Assembly (NCBI RefSeq): GCF_009866765.1
Contig: NZ_CP019431.1
Span: 2,542,001-2,606,000, forward strand
Reading direction: 5' to 3'
Length of the DNA stretch: 64,000 bases
Origin: Pseudomonas sp. S35
Lineage (GTDB): Bacteria; Pseudomonadota; Gammaproteobacteria; Pseudomonadales; Pseudomonadaceae
The notes under the pieces are model-generated. The model searched no databases. It worked only from the letters and a program-made list of their open reading frames with translations, and was not told the DNA's origin. Position 1 is the stretch's first letter, and every line of letters starts with the position of its first letter. This document shows positions 54,035-64,000 of this stretch, in pieces. The translations under genes and the position numbers were made by a program.

Positions 54035-55024
54035 ATGGCGCAGGGCTACATCAACGACCGCACGACGGACTATCACAGCCTGAAATCCCGCTTGATGGGC
54101 GGCGGCATTAGCCGGGAACGTTCGGCCCATTTCGACGTGTTGAATCATCATCTGCGCCATGGGCTGGTGACGCCTGGGCAGTTGGTCGTTATTCCCGATG
54201 CTTACAGCGTCACCTGTTCGATGGAGGAAGCCTGGTTGGTGCGTCAGGCTGAGGCGATTCGCCGGGAACTGGAGAGTGCTGCCGGAACCCGGGTGGTCAA
54301 TGACTATGACTTGCTGCAGAGCCTTCTGGGTTACAGCTCGTTGGGGATAGGCAGCGCCACATCGGCGTGGTCGCGGCATCTGGACGAAGTGGTGCATACC
54401 CTAGAGGAGATCGAGCGATTGCATCAGCGTTTGCGGGACGGCGGCCTGGACCGGCAAGTGTTTTTTCGCCAGCGCCAGGTGCTGTTTGGGCTGCTGGAAA
54501 CGCAGTTGCAGGGCGCTGCACGATTTGGCACGGGGTTGCGGGGCAATCAGGCGTTGAAGACGGTGCTCGGGATTTCAACCAAAAGCTATTTGCGCAAGGG
54601 CGAGATCGCCGGGTATGCGCAGCGGATGCGGGCGATTGCGCAGACGTCGAAGTGGTTGGGGAAGGGGACGTATGTGGGGTTGGCGCTGGATGTGGGCGTT
54701 GCAGGTTTGGAGATCAAGGAGGCGTGTGTGGACGGGCGGGAGATGCAGTGTCGGCGGGCGAAATATGTGGAGTCGGGGAAATTGGTGGGCGGCGTGGCGG
54801 GCGCTTATTGGGGTGGGAAGTTCGGTTCACATTTAGCCCGTCGCGCTTGTACGCTCCTTTTGGGTGTTGCCGCTAAAGGAAACGGTGAGCTGGCTTGTGC
54901 TGTTATTGGCGGTGCTGCGGGAGGGTATGTAGGGGGCGATGTAGCTGGCGCTCGCGGTTCGTTTCTTGGCGGCCAAATCCTAGAGATCGACGGTGATTTG
55001 ATCTTTCAACCAGAAGGCGCCTAA
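54035..55024 (+). CDS. Putative toxin-like protein with glycine-zipper C-terminus
   Basis: 329 residues, no signal peptide. The N-terminal part contains a LysM-end-like phrase, HGLVTPGQLVVIPDAYS; the middle is helical (residues 90-170). The C-terminal third has glycine-rich hydrophobic segments (GKLVGGVAGAYWGGKFGS and ACAVIGGAAGGYVGGDVAG) like membrane-inserting glycine zippers. Only two bases separate it from a small two-helix membrane protein gene. That order (soluble protein with pore-type end, then small membrane protein) resembles type VI effector/immunity pairs. No secretion genes are nearby and I do not recognise a named family. Confidence 0.55.
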   Translation: MAQGYINDRTTDYHSLKSRLMGGGISRERSAHFDVLNHHLRHGLVTPGQLVVIPDAYSVTCSMEEAWLVRQAEAIRRELESAAGTRVVNDYDLLQSLLGYSSLGIGSATSAWSRHLDEVVHTLEEIERLHQRLRDGGLDRQVFFRQRQVLFGLLETQLQGAARFGTGLRGNQALKTVLGISTKSYLRKGEIAGYAQRMRAIAQTSKWLGKGTYVGLALDVGVAGLEIKEACVDGREMQCRRAKYVESGKLVGGVAGAYWGGKFGSHLARRACTLLLGVAAKGNGELACAVIGGAAGGYVGGDVAGARGSFLGGQILEIDGDLIFQPEGA

Positions 55025-55026
55025 TC

Positions 55027-55386
55027 ATGGATTTTTATCTCGTCTTTACGATCTTTATATTTGCAGGGGCGCTGATTGGTTCGGGACTGTCTTTCTACGT
55101 CGAATACACAAAGCTCGAAGCGTTGGAAAGCTACTTCAGCGAGAACAAAGTGGTCTGCGATAACAAGCGGTTTTGGGGCCGAAATACGCATATCGACCGG
55201 TTTTATCGCATGCTCTTGATCAGTCAATTGTTGGCAATGCCCAAGACCCATATCAAGCGAGGGGATGTGACCGAAGCCGAACTGGCCGCCATCCCCTTAT
55301 CCCTCAAGCGCTGGGCGTTGTGGCCGATCAATTTCGGCTTCATATGGTTTGCCAGCATAATTATCTGGAACGTCTGGTACCGCTGA
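55027..55386 (+). CDS. Small two-helix membrane protein, possible immunity protein
   Basis: 119 residues with hydrophobic helices at both ends (FYLVFTIFIFAGALIGSGLS and FGFIWFASIIIWNVWY) and a charged ~70-residue middle. It starts two bases after the preceding gene's stop, so the two are co-translated. A protective inner-membrane partner of the glycine-zipper protein is inferred. Its third positions are visibly less GC-rich than neighbouring genes, which fits recent acquisition. Confidence 0.55.
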   Translation: MDFYLVFTIFIFAGALIGSGLSFYVEYTKLEALESYFSENKVVCDNKRFWGRNTHIDRFYRMLLISQLLAMPKTHIKRGDVTEAELAAIPLSLKRWALWPINFGFIWFASIIIWNVWYR

Positions 55387-55412
55387 CAGCCCGCTCAATA
55401 CCGGGTATCGGC

Positions 55413-57095
55413 TCAGGAAAAATCCTCCTCGAAATGCTCCTGTTCACCCCGCGTCTCCCCTTGGCGACGCAGCACTTCCATCTGCCGCAATTCCACCCGG
55501 CGAATCTTGCCGGAAATGGTCTTGGGCAGTTCACTGACAAACTCGATGCGCCGCACGCGCTTGTACGGCGCCAGGTGTTCGCGGGCGAAGGCCAGGATAT
55601 GCCTGGCCAACTCGGCACTGCCGGGGGCGTCGTGGGCCAGGATCAGGAAGGCTTTGGGCACCGCCAGGCGCAGCGGGTCGGGGCTGGGCACTACGGCGAC
55701 TTCCATCACGGCCGGGTGTTCGATCAGCGCACTTTCCAGTTCGAACGGGCTGATGCGGTAGTCGGAGGCCTTGAACACATCATCGGCGCGGCCGACGAAG
55801 GTGATGTAGCCGTCGCTGTCGATCTGCGCGGTATCGCCGGTGCGGTAGTAACCGTCGCGCATCACTTCGGCGGTTTTTTCCGGGCTGTCTTCGTAGCCCA
55901 TCATTAAACCGAGTGGGCGAATATCCAGGGGCAGCGCGACTTCGCCCTCGGTGGCAGGCACGCCGTCGGGGTCGAGCAGCGCGACGCGATAGCCCGGTAG
56001 CGGGCGGCCCATAGAGCCCGGCTTGAGCAACTGGCCAGGGGTGTTGCCGACCAGGGCTGTGGTCTCCGATTGACCGAAGCCATCACGCAGCGGCAAGCCC
56101 CAGGCCTGCTGGATCTGCTCGATGATCTCCGGGTTCAGCGGTTCGCCCGCGCCGACCAATTCACGCAGGTTCAGGCGCGTCTTGTGACTGGCCAAGTCTT
56201 CCTGGATCAGCATGCGCCACACCGTGGGCGGCGCGCACAGGCTGGTCACGCGGTATTGCTCCAGCGCCGTCAGCAAGGCCGGTGCGCTGAACCGCGCGAC
56301 GTTGTGGATAAAGATGCACGCGCCGGCATTCCACGGCGCGAACAGGCAGCTCCAGGCGTGCTTGGCCCAGCCTGGAGACGAGATGTTCAGGTGCAGATCG
56401 CCCGGTTGCAGGCCGATCCAGTACATCGTCGACAGGTGCCCGACCGGGTAGCTCTGGTGGCTGTGCAGCACCATCTTGGGTTTGGAAGTGGTGCCAGAAG
56501 TGAAATACAGCAGCATCGGGTCGGTGGCCAGGGTGCGGCCCGCGGCGTCGAACTGCTCGGGGTATTCAAGCGCGGCATTGTGCGCGACCCAGCCAGCGGG
56601 CGCCGTGCCCACGCAGATGCGAGTGCAGCCATCGCCCAAGCCGTCGAACTTGCCGACATGCGCCTCACCGACCACCAGATGACGCACCTGGCCGCGCTCG
56701 ATGCGGTCGCGCAGATCATCGGCGTTCAGCAGGGCGGTGGCCGGGATCACCACCGCGCCAAGCTTGAATGCGGCCAGCATGGTTTCCCACAGCGCCACAT
56801 CGTTGCCGAGCATAAGCAACACCCGTTCGCCACGCCGTACACCAAGGGCACGCAGATGGTTGGCCACCTGGTTGGAGCGCTCAGCCAACTGCTGGAAGCT
56901 GTAGCGCTGCTCGCTGCCGTCTTCTTCGACGATCCACAGCGCGTTGGCCGAATTGCCCTCGGCCATCACATCGAAGTAGTCCAGGGCCCAGTTGAACGCA
57001 TCCAACTGCGGCCAGCGGAAGTCGCGGGCGGCGGTGGCGTAGTCGGTGCGATGGGCGAGCAGGAAATCCCGGGCGGCCAGGAAGGGGTGCGTCAT
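55413..57095 (-). CDS. Acyl-CoA synthetase (AMP-forming)
   Basis: 560-residue adenylate-forming enzyme. ATP-binding motif YFTSGTTSKPK near residue 195, DGFGQSETT, YRTGD near 430, and the C-terminal PKTISGKIRR with the catalytic Lys are all present. It activates a carboxylic acid to its CoA thioester, most like the medium-chain/ACSM group; the exact acid is unknown. It is divergent from the amino-acid binding-protein pseudogene. Confidence 0.88.
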   Translation of the reverse strand: MTHPFLAARDFLLAHRTDYATAARDFRWPQLDAFNWALDYFDVMAEGNSANALWIVEEDGSEQRYSFQQLAERSNQVANHLRALGVRRGERVLLMLGNDVALWETMLAAFKLGAVVIPATALLNADDLRDRIERGQVRHLVVGEAHVGKFDGLGDGCTRICVGTAPAGWVAHNAALEYPEQFDAAGRTLATDPMLLYFTSGTTSKPKMVLHSHQSYPVGHLSTMYWIGLQPGDLHLNISSPGWAKHAWSCLFAPWNAGACIFIHNVARFSAPALLTALEQYRVTSLCAPPTVWRMLIQEDLASHKTRLNLRELVGAGEPLNPEIIEQIQQAWGLPLRDGFGQSETTALVGNTPGQLLKPGSMGRPLPGYRVALLDPDGVPATEGEVALPLDIRPLGLMMGYEDSPEKTAEVMRDGYYRTGDTAQIDSDGYITFVGRADDVFKASDYRISPFELESALIEHPAVMEVAVVPSPDPLRLAVPKAFLILAHDAPGSAELARHILAFAREHLAPYKRVRRIEFVSELPKTISGKIRRVELRQMEVLRRQGETRGEQEHFEEDFS

Positions 57096-57260
57096 GGTCG
57101 GTGTCCTTGATTATTGTTGTAGGGACGGCCTGCGGCTGAACCGGCAGGCTGGACCGAGTATAGGCACGCATAAATCTGGAGATGAACGCCCAAAAACACC
57201 GGTGCGTTGTGCAAAAAAGTCATGGGTGGTCGAGGGTGGATTGACGATCAATACACAAAA

Positions 57261-57273
57261 GTCCAGTATGGAA
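57261..57273. promoter_or_regulatory. DauR-type operator candidate before the binding-protein gene
   Basis: GTCCAGTATGGAA matches the perfect palindrome GTCCATTATGGAC before dauB (60903-60915) at 11 of 13 positions, 72 bases before the start codon. Similarity continues for about ten bases on the right. Confidence 0.5.
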
Positions 57274-57322
57274 TTATAAGTACAAAAGTTCCCGCTGCAT
57301 TTTTCTTCTCTCTTGCCAAACC

Positions 57323-57330
57323 AACAACAA
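57323..57330 (+). promoter_or_regulatory. Crc/Hfq CA motif before the binding-protein gene
   Basis: AACAACAA fits AANAANAA and lies 15 bases before the start codon. Confidence 0.45.
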
Positions 57331-57345
57331 CTTGCGAGATCACCC

Positions 57346-58116
57346 ATGAAGAAACGCTTGCTTATCACCGCCCTGGCCCTGATCGCTTCCGGCCATGCGC
57401 TGGCCGCCGAGAAAACCCTGCGCATCGGCATCGAGGCGGCCTACCCACCGTTCGCGTCCAAGACCCAGGAAGGCACGATCGTCGGCTTCGACTACGACAT
57501 CGGTAATGCGTTGTGCGCGCAGATGAAGGTCAAGTGCGTGTGGGTCGAAGGTGAGTTCGACGGGCTGATTCCTTCCCTCAAGGTGAAGAAAATCGACATG
57601 GCCCTGTCGTCCATGACTATCAACGAAGACCGCAAGAAATCAGTGGATTTCACCCACAAGTATTATTTCACCTCCTCGCGCCTGGTGATGAAGGACGGCG
57701 CGGTGGTTGACGACCAGTACGCCAGCCTCAAGGGCAAGAGCATTGGCGTGCAGCGCGCCACCACCACCGATCGCTAAGCCACCGAGGTGTTTGAACCCAA
57801 GGGCATCAACGTCAAGCGCTACAGCAATAACGAAGAAATCTACATGGACCTGGCGGCCGGGCGCCTGGACGCGATCTTTGCCGACACCATTCCCTTGAAC
57901 GACTTCCTGCAGATGCCACGGGGCAAGGGCTACGCCTTTGTCGGGCCGGAGCTCAAAGACCCCAAATACGTGGGCGAGGGCGCGGGGATTGCGGTGCGCA
58001 AGGGCAACGAGGCGCTGGTCAGCGAGTTGAATACGGCCATTGACGGCATCCGCGCCAGTGGCGAATACCAGAAGATTTCGCAGCAATACTTCAAGGCCGA
58101 TATCTACGGCGATTGA
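57346..58116 (+). pseudogene. argT: Basic amino-acid ABC binding protein interrupted by an in-frame stop
   Basis: 256-codon frame for a Lys/Arg/Orn-type periplasmic binding protein: signal peptide ending GHALAAEKT, then [26 protein letters not shown] and [17 protein letters not shown] at 57775-57777 stops translation after QRATTTDR. The same frame then reads ATEVFEPKGINVKRY, continuing the family sequence to residue 256 with no frameshift. The stop replaces a residue that is normally aromatic (Tyr), a one-base change. The product would lose the second lobe closure and should be non-functional. The related P. aeruginosa gene lies next to dauBAR. Confidence 0.85.
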
Positions 58117-58134
58117 TGCGACGCAGCTGCTGTT

Positions 58135-58164
58135 GTGGCGAGCGGGGCAAGCCCCGCTCGCCAC
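58135..58164. repeat. Single perfect REP palindrome between two convergent genes
   Basis: GTGGCGAGCGGGGC-AA-GCCCCGCTCGCCAC, a 14-bp perfect stem with a 2-base loop, between the binding-protein pseudogene and dauR, which converge here. Probably acts as a bidirectional terminator. Confidence 0.85.
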
Positions 58165-58187
58165 TAAACCCAACCCTGACTGAGGGT

Positions 58188-60876
<2,689 letters not shown>

Positions 60877-60902
60877 GGAAATCTCCGCGACTGAACTATT
60901 TT

Positions 60903-60924
60903 GTCCATTATGGACTTTTAGTCC
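60903..60924. promoter_or_regulatory. Overlapping palindromes before dauB
   Basis: GTCCATTATGGAC (60903-60915) is a perfect palindrome around one base; GGACTTTTAGTCC (60912-60924) overlaps it. They lie 26-48 bases upstream of dauB. A close relative occurs before the amino-acid binding-protein gene, so DauR is the likely ligand. Confidence 0.6.
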
Positions 60925-60944
60925 TGCCGATCAAGCGATAAACC

Positions 60945-61883
60945 TCAACCCGCGAAGCGAAACCCATCCGACAGCTTCTCTTTCAAATAGCTGACCAACG
61001 CATTCACCGACTTCGGCACATGGGGCGAGTACGGCCGAATCAGGTAGATCTCATTGGCAAACGCGCCCTTGAGCGTCCAGTCCTTCAGCACCTGCACCAG
61101 CTTGCCACTGGCCAGCGCGGCATGGGCGCTGAAGTCGGGGAGGAGGGCGATGCCCAGGTGATTAAGCGCCGAATCGCGCAACGCCTCGCTGTTATTGGTG
61201 GCGAAGCTGCCGGCGATGGGCACGGTCAGGCGTTCGATGCTTTTACTGCCGCGCTCGAAGGTCCAGGCGGGCTGGTCGGTGCCCCGTGGGTAGAACAGGC
61301 AGTTGTGCGTGGACAGATCGCCGGGTTCGTGGGGTTCGCCGTGGCGCTGCAGGTAATCCTGGGTGGCGACCAGTACCGAGCCGGTGTCGCAGAGTTTCCA
61401 GGCGACGTGGGTTTCCGGCACCTGGAAGCCGTGGCGCACGGCCAGGTCGTAACCCTCGGCGGCCAGGGAGCTCAGCGCATCGGACACATCCAGCTGGATA
61501 CGTACCTGCGGGTACCGCTGCAAAAATTCCGACAGATGCGGCACCAACTGCTGTCGGGCAAATGCCACGGGAGCGGTAAGGCGCACCAGCCCGCGAATCT
61601 CCCCGACAGAGTCGCGCACTGATGAGAAGCTGCGGGCGATCTGCGCGTAGGCGCTGCGCACTTCGCGTGTCAGTGACAGCCCCGCATCGGTCAGCCGCAC
61701 ACTGCGCGTGGTACGTGTGACCAATTGCGTGCCGGTGGCCTTCTCCAGGTCGCAGATGCGCTGGCTCACTGCCGATTTGCTCACCCCCAAGCGCGCAGCC
61801 GCCGCGGTGTAGGTGCCTTGTTCTTCCAGCACTGAGAGCCAGTGGATATGGGTCCACAGCCCTTCGATCTCGGATTTTTCCAT
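60945..61883 (-). CDS. LysR-family transcriptional regulator
   Basis: 312-residue regulator: N-terminal winged helix (EEQGTYTAAAARLGVSKSAVSQRICDLEKATG) and a LysR substrate domain from about residue 90. The ATG at 61883 (MEKSEIEGLW) is preferred; the open frame extends much further upstream, into mmsA on the other strand, without family sequence. It is divergent from mmsA across 108 bp that contain ATTGT-N12-ACAAT (61890-61911), so mmsA is the likely target. Effector unknown. Confidence 0.87.
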   Translation of the reverse strand: MEKSEIEGLWTHIHWLSVLEEQGTYTAAAARLGVSKSAVSQRICDLEKATGTQLVTRTTRSVRLTDAGLSLTREVRSAYAQIARSFSSVRDSVGEIRGLVRLTAPVAFARQQLVPHLSEFLQRYPQVRIQLDVSDALSSLAAEGYDLAVRHGFQVPETHVAWKLCDTGSVLVATQDYLQRHGEPHEPGDLSTHNCLFYPRGTDQPAWTFERGSKSIERLTVPIAGSFATNNSEALRDSALNHLGIALLPDFSAHAALASGKLVQVLKDWTLKGAFANEIYLIRPYSPHVPKSVNALVSYLKEKLSDGFRFAG

Positions 61884-61889
61884 AGGTGT

Positions 61890-61911
61890 ATTGTTCGTGT
61901 GTGTGGACAAT
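61890..61911. promoter_or_regulatory. LysR-type inverted repeat in the mmsA divergent promoter
   Basis: ATTGT-N12-ACAAT, arms of five bases, close to the LysR gene start in the 108-bp divergent region. It has the general form of a LysR activation or repression site. Confidence 0.4.
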
Positions 61912-61991
61912 AAGTTCAGGATTCTGCTCTGGTTTGGAACAAAGCGAAAGCCTATCGTGTGTTGCAACGCTACCCACCTGGATCGACTGCC

Positions 61992-63491
61992 ATGACAACT
62001 ACAATCGAGCACTACATCAACGACCAGCGCGTAAGCCGCGATGATCGCTATCAGGACGTCTACAACCCGGCCACCGGCGAAAAAACCGGGCGTGTTGCGC
62101 TGGCCAGCCGCCAGACCGTGTCCGAAGCCGTTGCCGCTGCCCAAGCCGCCTTCGACGGCTGGGCCGACACCCCGCCGATCCGCCGCGCCCGCGTGCTGTT
62201 CCAGTACCTGCACCTGCTGCGTGAGCGCAAGGACGACCTGGCACGCATCATCGTCGCTGAGCACGGCAAGGTCTTCACCGACGCGCAGGGCGAAGTGGAC
62301 CGTGGTATCGATATTCTTGAGTTCGCGTGCGGCATCCCCAACCTGCTCAAGGGCGAACACTCCGACCAGGTCTCCCGAGGCATGGACAACTGGACCCTGC
62401 GCCAACCGTTGGGCGTCGTGGCCGGCGTCACCCCGTTCAACTTCCCGGTGATGGTGCCGATGTGGATGTACCCGATCGCCATCGCGGCGGGTAACACCTT
62501 CATCCTTAAGCCAAGCCCTACCGACCCAAGCGCCTCGCTGTTCATGGCCGAGTTGCTGCGTGAAGCCGGCCTGCCCAAAGGCGTGTTCAACGTGGTGCAG
62601 GGCGACAAGGAGTCAGTGGACGCGCTGATCGAACACCCGGACGTCAAGGCTGTGAGCTTCGTCGGCTCCACGCCGATTGCCCAATACATCTACGAAACCG
62701 GTGCGCGCCACGGCAAGCGTGTGCAGGGCCTGGGCGGCGCGAAAAACCACATGGTGGTGATGCCTGACGCTGACATCGAGAAAACCGTCGACGCGCTGAT
62801 GGGGGCTGCCTACGGCAGTGCTGGCGAGCGCTGCATGGCGATCTCGGTTGCTGTGCTGGTTGGCGATGCGGGTGACAAAGTCATCGCAGCCTTGACCGAA
62901 CGTGCCAAGCAACTGCGCATCACCGACGGCCGTGACCTCAAGGCCGAGATGGGCCCGATTGTGTCCCGCGCCGCGCTGGAGCGCATCAGCGGCTACATCG
63001 AACAAGGCGTACAGTCCGGCGCGCAACTGCTGCTGGACGGGCGTGACTATGTGCCCACCGAAGCGGGTCTGGAAAATGGCTTCTGGCTCGGCGCGACGCT
63101 GTTCGACCATGTGACCCAAGACATGAGCATCTACCGCGAAGAAATCTTCGGCCCGGTCCTGGCCTGTGTGCGGGTGAACGACTTTGGCGAGGCGATCAAG
63201 CTGGTCAACGACCACGAGTTCGGCAACGGCGTCAGCTGCTTCACCCGCGACGGCAACATCGCCCGCGAATTTGCACGGCGCATCCAAGTGGGCATGGTCG
63301 GCATCAACGTACCGATCCCGGTGCCGATGGCGTGGCACGGGTTTGGTGGCTGGAAAAAGAGCCTGTTTGGCGACATGCATGCGTATGGCACTGAGGGTGT
63401 GCGCTTTTACACCAAGCAGAAGTCGATCATGCAGCGCTGGTCGGAGAGCATCGAGCAGGGCGCTGAGTTTGCGATGCCGGTGTCCAAGTAA
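61992..63491 (+). CDS. mmsA: Methylmalonate-semialdehyde dehydrogenase (CoA-acylating)
   Basis: 499-residue ALDH-fold enzyme that converts methylmalonate or malonate semialdehyde to propionyl- or acetyl-CoA. The N-terminal [10 protein letters not shown] and the [21 protein letters not shown] stretch are characteristic. The catalytic Cys is in [13 protein letters not shown], and the usual ALDH Glu position reads [10 protein letters not shown] (Asn) as expected for this family. The ATG at 61992 gives MTTTIEHY. Role is in valine, beta-alanine or inositol breakdown; partners are not in the window. Confidence 0.92.
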   Translation: MTTTIEHYINDQRVSRDDRYQDVYNPATGEKTGRVALASRQTVSEAVAAAQAAFDGWADTPPIRRARVLFQYLHLLRERKDDLARIIVAEHGKVFTDAQGEVDRGIDILEFACGIPNLLKGEHSDQVSRGMDNWTLRQPLGVVAGVTPFNFPVMVPMWMYPIAIAAGNTFILKPSPTDPSASLFMAELLREAGLPKGVFNVVQGDKESVDALIEHPDVKAVSFVGSTPIAQYIYETGARHGKRVQGLGGAKNHMVVMPDADIEKTVDALMGAAYGSAGERCMAISVAVLVGDAGDKVIAALTERAKQLRITDGRDLKAEMGPIVSRAALERISGYIEQGVQSGAQLLLDGRDYVPTEAGLENGFWLGATLFDHVTQDMSIYREEIFGPVLACVRVNDFGEAIKLVNDHEFGNGVSCFTRDGNIAREFARRIQVGMVGINVPIPVPMAWHGFGGWKKSLFGDMHAYGTEGVRFYTKQKSIMQRWSESIEQGAEFAMPVSK

Positions 63492-63516
63492 CGGATAAAC
63501 GAACACAGCAGAACCT

Positions 63517-63555
63517 ATGTGGGACGGGGCTTGCCCCCTCCCACATTTTTTTTGT
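63517..63555 (+). terminator. REP-like terminator after mmsA
   Basis: ATGTGGGA ... TCCCACAT stem with an inner GGGGC/GCCCC pairing, followed by a run of T residues, 25 bases past the mmsA stop. The core GGGGCTTGCCCC is of the local REP type. Confidence 0.8.
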
Positions 63556-63589
63556 CCGCATAAGGGTTGACGGTTAGGTGAATGACGAA

Positions 63590-63609
63590 TACTGTATATA
63601 AACACAGTG
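63590..63609. promoter_or_regulatory. LexA (SOS) box upstream of the pectin lyase gene
   Basis: CTGT at 63592-63595, eight AT-rich bases, ACAG at 63604-63607: a full match to the CTGT-N8-ACAG LexA consensus, with the flanking TA on the left. The next gene is the pectin lyase, 122 bp downstream, and there is no other gene between. Confidence 0.65.
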
Positions 63610-63664
63610 TTTAAGCGCTGACCAACCCAGGATGGCCACATCAGCCACGCCCAACACTGTGTGC

Positions 63665-63682
63665 AAGTTAACGGATTAACTT
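63665..63682. promoter_or_regulatory. Inverted repeat in the pectin lyase leader
   Basis: AAGTTAA-CGGA-TTAACTT, perfect 7-bp arms, flanked by GTGC and TGCAC that extend the symmetry. Operator or leader-RNA hairpin; the binding protein is unknown. Confidence 0.45.
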
Positions 63683-63690
63683 AATGCACA

Positions 63691-63715
63691 GGCTCGTCAA
63701 ACCGAGCCGTTTTTA
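63691..63715 (+). terminator. Terminator-like hairpin just before the pectin lyase start codon
   Basis: GGCTCG-TCAAAC-CGAGCC followed by GTTTTT, ending 17 bases before the ATG. The position suggests either attenuation of the pectin lyase mRNA or the end of a short upstream transcript. Confidence 0.5.
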
Positions 63716-63731
63716 TCGAGAGAGGGAACTC

Positions 63732-64000
63732 ATGTCTTATCCAGAAAGCAAACTCGCCGGCCTGACCGGTTTCGCCCTTGCGGCAAAAGTCACCGGCGGC
63801 TGGTCTGGCCAAGTGGTCAGTATCACCACGCTGGATCAACTCAAGGCCAACATTGGCGACACCACTCCACGGGTGTTGGTGATCAACAGCAATATCTCGG
63901 CGTCGAGCTTGACCAAAGTCAACATGGGTGCCAACAAGACCCTGATTGGTTCATTCCAGAACCGTACTTTGGAGAATATTCACCTGCGTGCAACCGCGCA
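63732..64000 (+). CDS. pnlA: Pectin lyase, PnlA-like (partial, runs off the right edge)
   Basis: First 89 residues of a polysaccharide lyase family 1 enzyme that cleaves methyl-esterified pectin by elimination. From memory, the start MSYPESKLAGLTGFALAAKV, the NKTLIGSF motif and LENIHLRA correspond closely to the N-terminus of Erwinia carotovora PnlA. As in that protein there is no Sec signal peptide: AGAGGG lies correctly before this ATG and no longer start is available. PnlA-type enzymes are induced by DNA damage and released by lysis; the LexA box upstream fits. Pectate lyase of the same family is the alternative. Confidence 0.8.
   Translation, partial: MSYPESKLAGLTGFALAAKVTGGWSGQVVSITTLDQLKANIGDTTPRVLVINSNISASSLTKVNMGANKTLIGSFQNRTLENIHLRATA

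Noticed and set aside
61884..62405. N-terminal extension of the LysR regulator to 486 residues
   Set aside because: The extension is antisense to mmsA and lacks family sequence; the ATG at 61883 begins the normal LysR helix-turn-helix.
63632..63679. 15-codon leader peptide before the pectin lyase gene
   Set aside because: The ATG has only AGG directly adjacent, not a proper ribosome site, and the peptide has no codon bias or repeat that would suggest attenuation.

Overview
The window comes from a high-GC gammaproteobacterium, almost certainly a plant- or soil-associated member of the Pseudomonas fluorescens group. The evidence is the gene content (hpa, dauBAR, pst, FecIR-type iron uptake), the Pseudomonas-type REP palindromes, Crc/Hfq-type CA motifs ahead of catabolic genes, and a pectinolytic gene set. 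Coding density is high and most of the sequence is catabolism and transport. No rRNA, tRNA, CRISPR array, prophage or insertion sequence was recognised.

Layout. (1) 1-6457: part of the 4-hydroxyphenylacetate/homoprotocatechuate meta-cleavage cluster (hpaX partial, hpaF, hpaD, hpaE, hpaG2, hpaG1 leftward; hpaA and hpaR rightward). (2) 6611-11327: AraC regulator, outer-membrane MetA-pathway-type protein, MFS transporter and amidase, a small catabolic unit of unknown substrate. (3) 11443-15085: PAS-GGDEF diguanylate cyclase, then a DUF2946-like protein and a TonB receptor. (4) 15291-29599: pectin/uronate region with a FadR-type GntR regulator, uronate dehydrogenase, KdgM-type porin, enolase-superfamily enzyme, a peptide-class ABC importer with two binding proteins, KdgD, a second HpaF-like tautomerase and a secreted exo-polygalacturonase. 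(5) 29617-31079: seven exact 208-bp tandem units, each carrying paired REP palindromes. (6) 31156-36805: small secreted Cys-rich protein, pstSCAB behind a Pho box, then a Fic-like protein with a degenerate active site and a HAD phosphatase. (7) 36880-40920: three-subunit molybdenum hydroxylase (2Fe-2S, Mo-pterin, tri-haem cytochrome c). (8) 41143-51518: iron/siderophore island (MFS, FecI, FecR, STN-type receptor, ABC importer) with a divergent paralogous receptor. (9) 51737-57095: another TonB receptor, a candidate toxin/immunity-like pair, and an acyl-CoA synthetase. (10) 57346-60876: dauBAR for D-amino-acid use, with a basic amino-acid binding protein interrupted by an in-frame stop. (11) 60945-64000: LysR regulator, methylmalonate-semialdehyde dehydrogenase, and the start of a pectin lyase without signal peptide behind a LexA-like box.

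How it works together. In the pectin region the polygalacturonase would cut polygalacturonate outside the cell, the KdgM-type porin would pass the products through the outer membrane, and the ABC system would import them. Udh would oxidise uronate to the aldarolactone, the enolase-superfamily enzyme would give the keto-deoxy acid, and KdgD would yield 2-oxoglutarate semialdehyde. A 13-bp palindrome, GTYRT-N3-AYRAC, occurs before the GntR gene, the porin gene, the enolase/ABC operon and kdgD, and once more inside a terminator-like hairpin. This is strong sequence evidence for one regulon. The pectin lyase at the right edge appears to answer to DNA damage rather than to pectin breakdown products.

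All calls rest on reading the sequence and on recalled family features; no database search was run.
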